Assembly (NCBI GenBank): GCA_002435305.1
Contig: DJMH01000007.1
Location: forward strand, 6,097-21,715
Origin: Dehalococcoidia bacterium UBA6495
GTDB taxonomy: Bacteria; Chloroflexota; Dehalococcoidia; Lucifugimonadales; UBA826
Reading direction: 5' to 3'
Length of the DNA stretch: 15,619 nucleotides
Positions 14,471 through 15,619 of the stretch are shown piece by piece. The translations under genes were made by a program, and so were the position numbers. Each line of letters begins with the position of its first letter. Within the stretch, counting starts at the first letter, position 1. The notes below the pieces were generated by a model. That model worked only from the letters and a program-made list of their open reading frames with translations. It did not search any database and was not told where the DNA came from.

Positions 14471-15136
14471 GTGACTTTTCCCAATCCTTTGCCACCTAAA
14501 GAAGGCTTCCTTCCAGCTTATGACCCACACCACGGTTTCTTTTATGAAGAGATAGATAAATGCGAATATTGGAGCTGTGATCGGTCCGCATCATATGTAG
14601 TTTTTGAAAACGATACCCCGTCAAGAATTCATCTCCTGACCACCCAGGGAGATGGCCACATGATGAACCTATGCGAACAGCACTCAGGAGAGGCCGAGAA
14701 AGAAATGATCGACAAATGTCCCACAGATAATTGTTTCAATATAAAGCCGGCAAAATACCAATATTGTATTGAGTGTAACCCTGAAAGACTAAATGATCAG
14801 TACAGTCCTGAGTTCTCTCCAAAGTGGAAAGATCAAAAGGATGGATTATTTCATGTCTATGTATTAAGTCTCTCAGATAAAAGCTTTTACATCGGTCATA
14901 CCAGTGATCTACGTGTGAGGATGACTGAACACAGATCACACAAAGTAAAAGGCACATCGGGTAAATTACCCCAACTCGTATGGTTCACTCCAACACCGTC
15001 AAGAGAATCTGCAACAGCCCTTGAGGTGGATATGAAACGACTTCGGGATAAAAATGACAGAAACCTGAGAAAAATGATCCTTGAATTCAGTGACTTAGTA
15101 AAGGAAACATACTGGTATAAACAGGGGGGAAAGTAA
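14471..15136 (+). CDS. GIY-YIG nuclease-domain protein with two N-terminal zinc-binding modules
   Basis: The C-terminal part (about 126-205) matches a GIY-YIG endonuclease domain of the UvrC/SLX1/URI type: HVYVL (128-132) takes the GIY place, FYIGHT (139-144) is the YIG motif, R148 or R150 in DLRVRMTEH is the catalytic arginine, and E185 in ATALEVDMKRL is the metal-binding glutamate. The N-terminal 105 residues have two Cys modules: C31-x4-C36 with C68-x2-H71, and C83-x4-C88 with C99-x2-C102, each able to hold one zinc. The start codon is GTG at 14471, with a weak GCGAGG upstream. Stand-alone members of this domain have roles in DNA repair, recombination or mobile elements; none of these can be assigned here. 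It is convergent with tRNA-Asp. No transposase or intron is nearby. Confidence 0.82.
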   Translation: MTFPNPLPPKEGFLPAYDPHHGFFYEEIDKCEYWSCDRSASYVVFENDTPSRIHLLTTQGDGHMMNLCEQHSGEAEKEMIDKCPTDNCFNIKPAKYQYCIECNPERLNDQYSPEFSPKWKDQKDGLFHVYVLSLSDKSFYIGHTSDLRVRMTEHRSHKVKGTSGKLPQLVWFTPTPSRESATALEVDMKRLRDKNDRNLRKMILEFSDLVKETYWYKQGGK

Positions 15137-15150
15137 CCCAGCACTGGGTT
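15135..15150. terminator. Hairpin between the GIY-YIG gene and tRNA-Asp
   Basis: AACCCA (15135-15140), GCAC and TGGGTT (15145-15150) form a 6-bp stem. It lies between convergent units: just past the nuclease stop codon on one strand and in the 3' trailer of the tRNA on the other. It lacks a T tract on both strands, so termination is only possible; a processing or stability role for the tRNA precursor is an alternative. Confidence 0.4.
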
Positions 15151-15153
15151 GAG

Positions 15154-15230
15154 TGGCGACCCCGACCAGATTCGAACTGGCGATCTCAGCCTTGACAGGG
15201 CCGTATGTTAAACCGCTACACCACGGGGCC
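15154..15230 (-). tRNA. tRNA-Asp (anticodon GTC), CCA encoded
   Basis: On the minus strand the cloverleaf folds fully in 77 bases. The acceptor GGCCCCG pairs with CGGGGTC (one G-T). The D stem GTGT/ACAT has loop AGCGGTTTA; the anticodon stem CGGCC/GGCTG has loop CTGTCAA giving anticodon GTC; the variable loop is 5 bases; and the T stem GCCAG/CTGGT has loop TTCGAAT. Discriminator G and an encoded CCA end the gene. A near-consensus promoter lies at 15262-15290. Confidence 0.96.
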
Positions 15231-15234
15231 GCGT

Positions 15235-15256
15235 AAAAAACTAACGAAAGTTAGTT
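15235..15256 (-). terminator. Weak terminator of the glutaredoxin gene, just before tRNA-Asp
   Basis: On the minus strand AACTAAC (15256-15250), loop TTTC and GTTAGTT (15245-15239) form a 7-bp stem followed by TTTT. Only two G-C pairs make it weak, so some read-through into the tRNA is possible. The tRNA promoter's predicted start site lies in its first arm, so the same hairpin may also sit in the tRNA 5' leader. Confidence 0.6.
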
Positions 15257-15261
15257 AGCGA

Positions 15262-15290
15262 ATTGTATTTAGAGTTAATTAGCTCGTCAA
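15262..15290 (-). promoter_or_regulatory. Sigma-70-type promoter of tRNA-Asp
   Basis: TTGACG (15290-15285), a 17-base spacer and TACAAT (15267-15262) form the best promoter match in the window. It lies in the 66-base gap between the glutaredoxin stop codon and the tRNA, with a predicted leader of about 25 bases. Confidence 0.8.
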
Positions 15291-15296
15291 TCGATA

Positions 15297-15545
15297 TTAG
15301 GAAGATAGGCCTGCTGCTTCCAAAGCCTCATCGAGTTTTGCAGGGCTGTAACCAACCACTTTCTCTTCACCGATAACTGTGACAGGAGTGCTTCTGTATC
15401 CCATAGATACCAAATCCTTCAAAGAATCTCTATCTGTAGATACATTGTGTTCCGTATACTCAAAACCTTTTCGTGAAAGATACACTTTCACCATATGACA
15501 AGGGCCTCAACCTACAGATGTGAAAACCTTTATCGGTTCACTCAT
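15297..15545 (-). CDS. Selenocysteine-containing glutaredoxin/NrdH-like protein (in-frame TGA at 15509-15507)
   Basis: This is a thiol-disulfide oxidoreductase with thioredoxin fold. Read from ATG 15545, the frame gives 82 residues with one in-frame TGA as codon 13. Upstream is MSEPIKVFTSVG, the typical first beta strand; downstream is GPCHMVKVYLSRKGFEYTEHNV, helix 1 and strand 2, then the cis-proline STPVTV and GYSPAKLDEAL. The TGA thus replaces the N-terminal cysteine of the CGPC active site, giving U13-G-P-C16. This substitution at the attacking residue is the hallmark of UxxC selenoproteins. A perfect hairpin follows at SECIS distance. AGGAG (15556-15552) lies 6 bases before the ATG. Without recoding, translation would stop after 12 residues. 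The in-frame ATG at 15494 has no Shine-Dalgarno site and would lack the active site. The length matches NrdH/mini-glutaredoxins. Its electron donor and target are unknown. A nonsense mutation or read error is the alternative. Confidence 0.86.
15473..15491 (-). promoter_or_regulatory. Putative bacterial SECIS hairpin
   Basis: On the minus strand GTGAAAG (15491-15485), loop TGTAT (15484-15480) and CTTTCAC (15479-15473) form a perfect 7-bp stem inside the coding region. The stem begins 15 bases after the TGA and the loop begins 22 bases after it, within the range known for bacterial SECIS elements recognised by SelB. A G at the second loop position matches the known requirement for a G at the start of the apical loop. 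Confidence 0.75.
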
Positions 15546-15551
15546 CGCTAT

Positions 15552-15556
15552 CTCCT
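15552..15556 (-). promoter_or_regulatory. Ribosome binding site deciding the selenoprotein start
   Basis: AGGAG on the minus strand lies 6 bases before ATG 15545. No comparable site precedes ATG 15494. It therefore places initiation upstream of the TGA. A possible -10 TAAAAT lies at 15598-15593; its -35 would fall off the window edge. Confidence 0.8.
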
Positions 15557-15619
15557 ATCAAGAATTGTTAACTCAAAAAACGATGCTCACTTATTTTAAC
15601 CCATCACAACTATTTTTTC

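Noticed and set aside
13600..15260. Integrated element with attachment repeats at tRNA-Asp
   Set aside because: No integrase is present and the tRNA 3' end is not repeated elsewhere in the window.
15297..15494. A 65-residue glutaredoxin-like gene starting at ATG 15494
   Set aside because: No Shine-Dalgarno site precedes it and it would lack the first beta strand and the redox motif; the frame continues upstream through the TGA to a well-placed start.
1..15619. CRISPR array, insertion sequence, rRNA or riboswitch
   Set aside because: No regularly spaced repeats, transposase, terminal inverted repeats, rRNA or known riboswitch core were seen on either strand.

Overview
The window looks like a chromosomal piece of an uncultured marine Chloroflexota bacterium, most like the SAR202 lineage. 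This is an inference from gene content: a luciferase-like flavin monooxygenase, a lone xanthine-dehydrogenase-type molybdopterin subunit, a GMC oxidoreductase, several SDRs and an amidase lie close together, beside a divergent PII protein, a DUF5679 zinc protein and a DRG-like GTPase. GC content is moderate, spacing is compact and Shine-Dalgarno sites are clear. No rRNA or ribosomal-protein marker is present to fix the taxonomy.

Layout. 1-1247 (minus): the 3'-truncated GTPase/ATPase gene ychF, and upstream of it a 48-residue zinc-ribbon gene (DUF5679) with its own terminator. 1556-3292 (plus): ammonium transporter amt, a strong terminator, then a separately promoted PII gene whose T-loop has lost the tyrosine. 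3369-4370 (plus): a DRG/OBG-type GTPase with a C-terminal TGS domain, ending in a 20-base tail overlap with the next gene. 4351-6693 (minus): the molybdopterin subunit of a xanthine dehydrogenase/aldehyde oxidase-type enzyme without partner subunits here. 6891-7835 (plus): the luciferase-like oxidoreductase. 7832-13571 (minus): five co-oriented genes, transcribed as amidase, SDR, GMC oxidoreductase, SDR and a TDH-like epimerase-fold dehydrogenase, probably an operon for oxidising an organic nitrogen or alcohol compound. 13769-15136: a small accessory patch with an HTH protein and a GIY-YIG nuclease carrying zinc modules. 15154-15545 (minus): tRNA-Asp(GTC) and a glutaredoxin-like gene.

The most notable feature is at the right end. 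The glutaredoxin-like reading frame starts at 15545 with a good Shine-Dalgarno site and is interrupted by one in-frame TGA at 15509-15507. That TGA falls on the first cysteine of the thioredoxin-fold CGPC motif, giving U-G-P-C. A perfect 7-bp hairpin with a 5-base loop containing G lies 15 bases downstream, where a bacterial SECIS element is expected. I read it as a selenocysteine-containing glutaredoxin; a conventional gene call would keep only the 65-residue part after the TGA and lose the active site.

Functionally, amt and PII form a nitrogen acquisition and sensing pair. The oxidoreductases, the molybdoenzyme and the amidase suggest scavenging of complex organic matter. The selenoprotein would be a thiol redox carrier or repair enzyme and implies a Sec machinery elsewhere in the genome.
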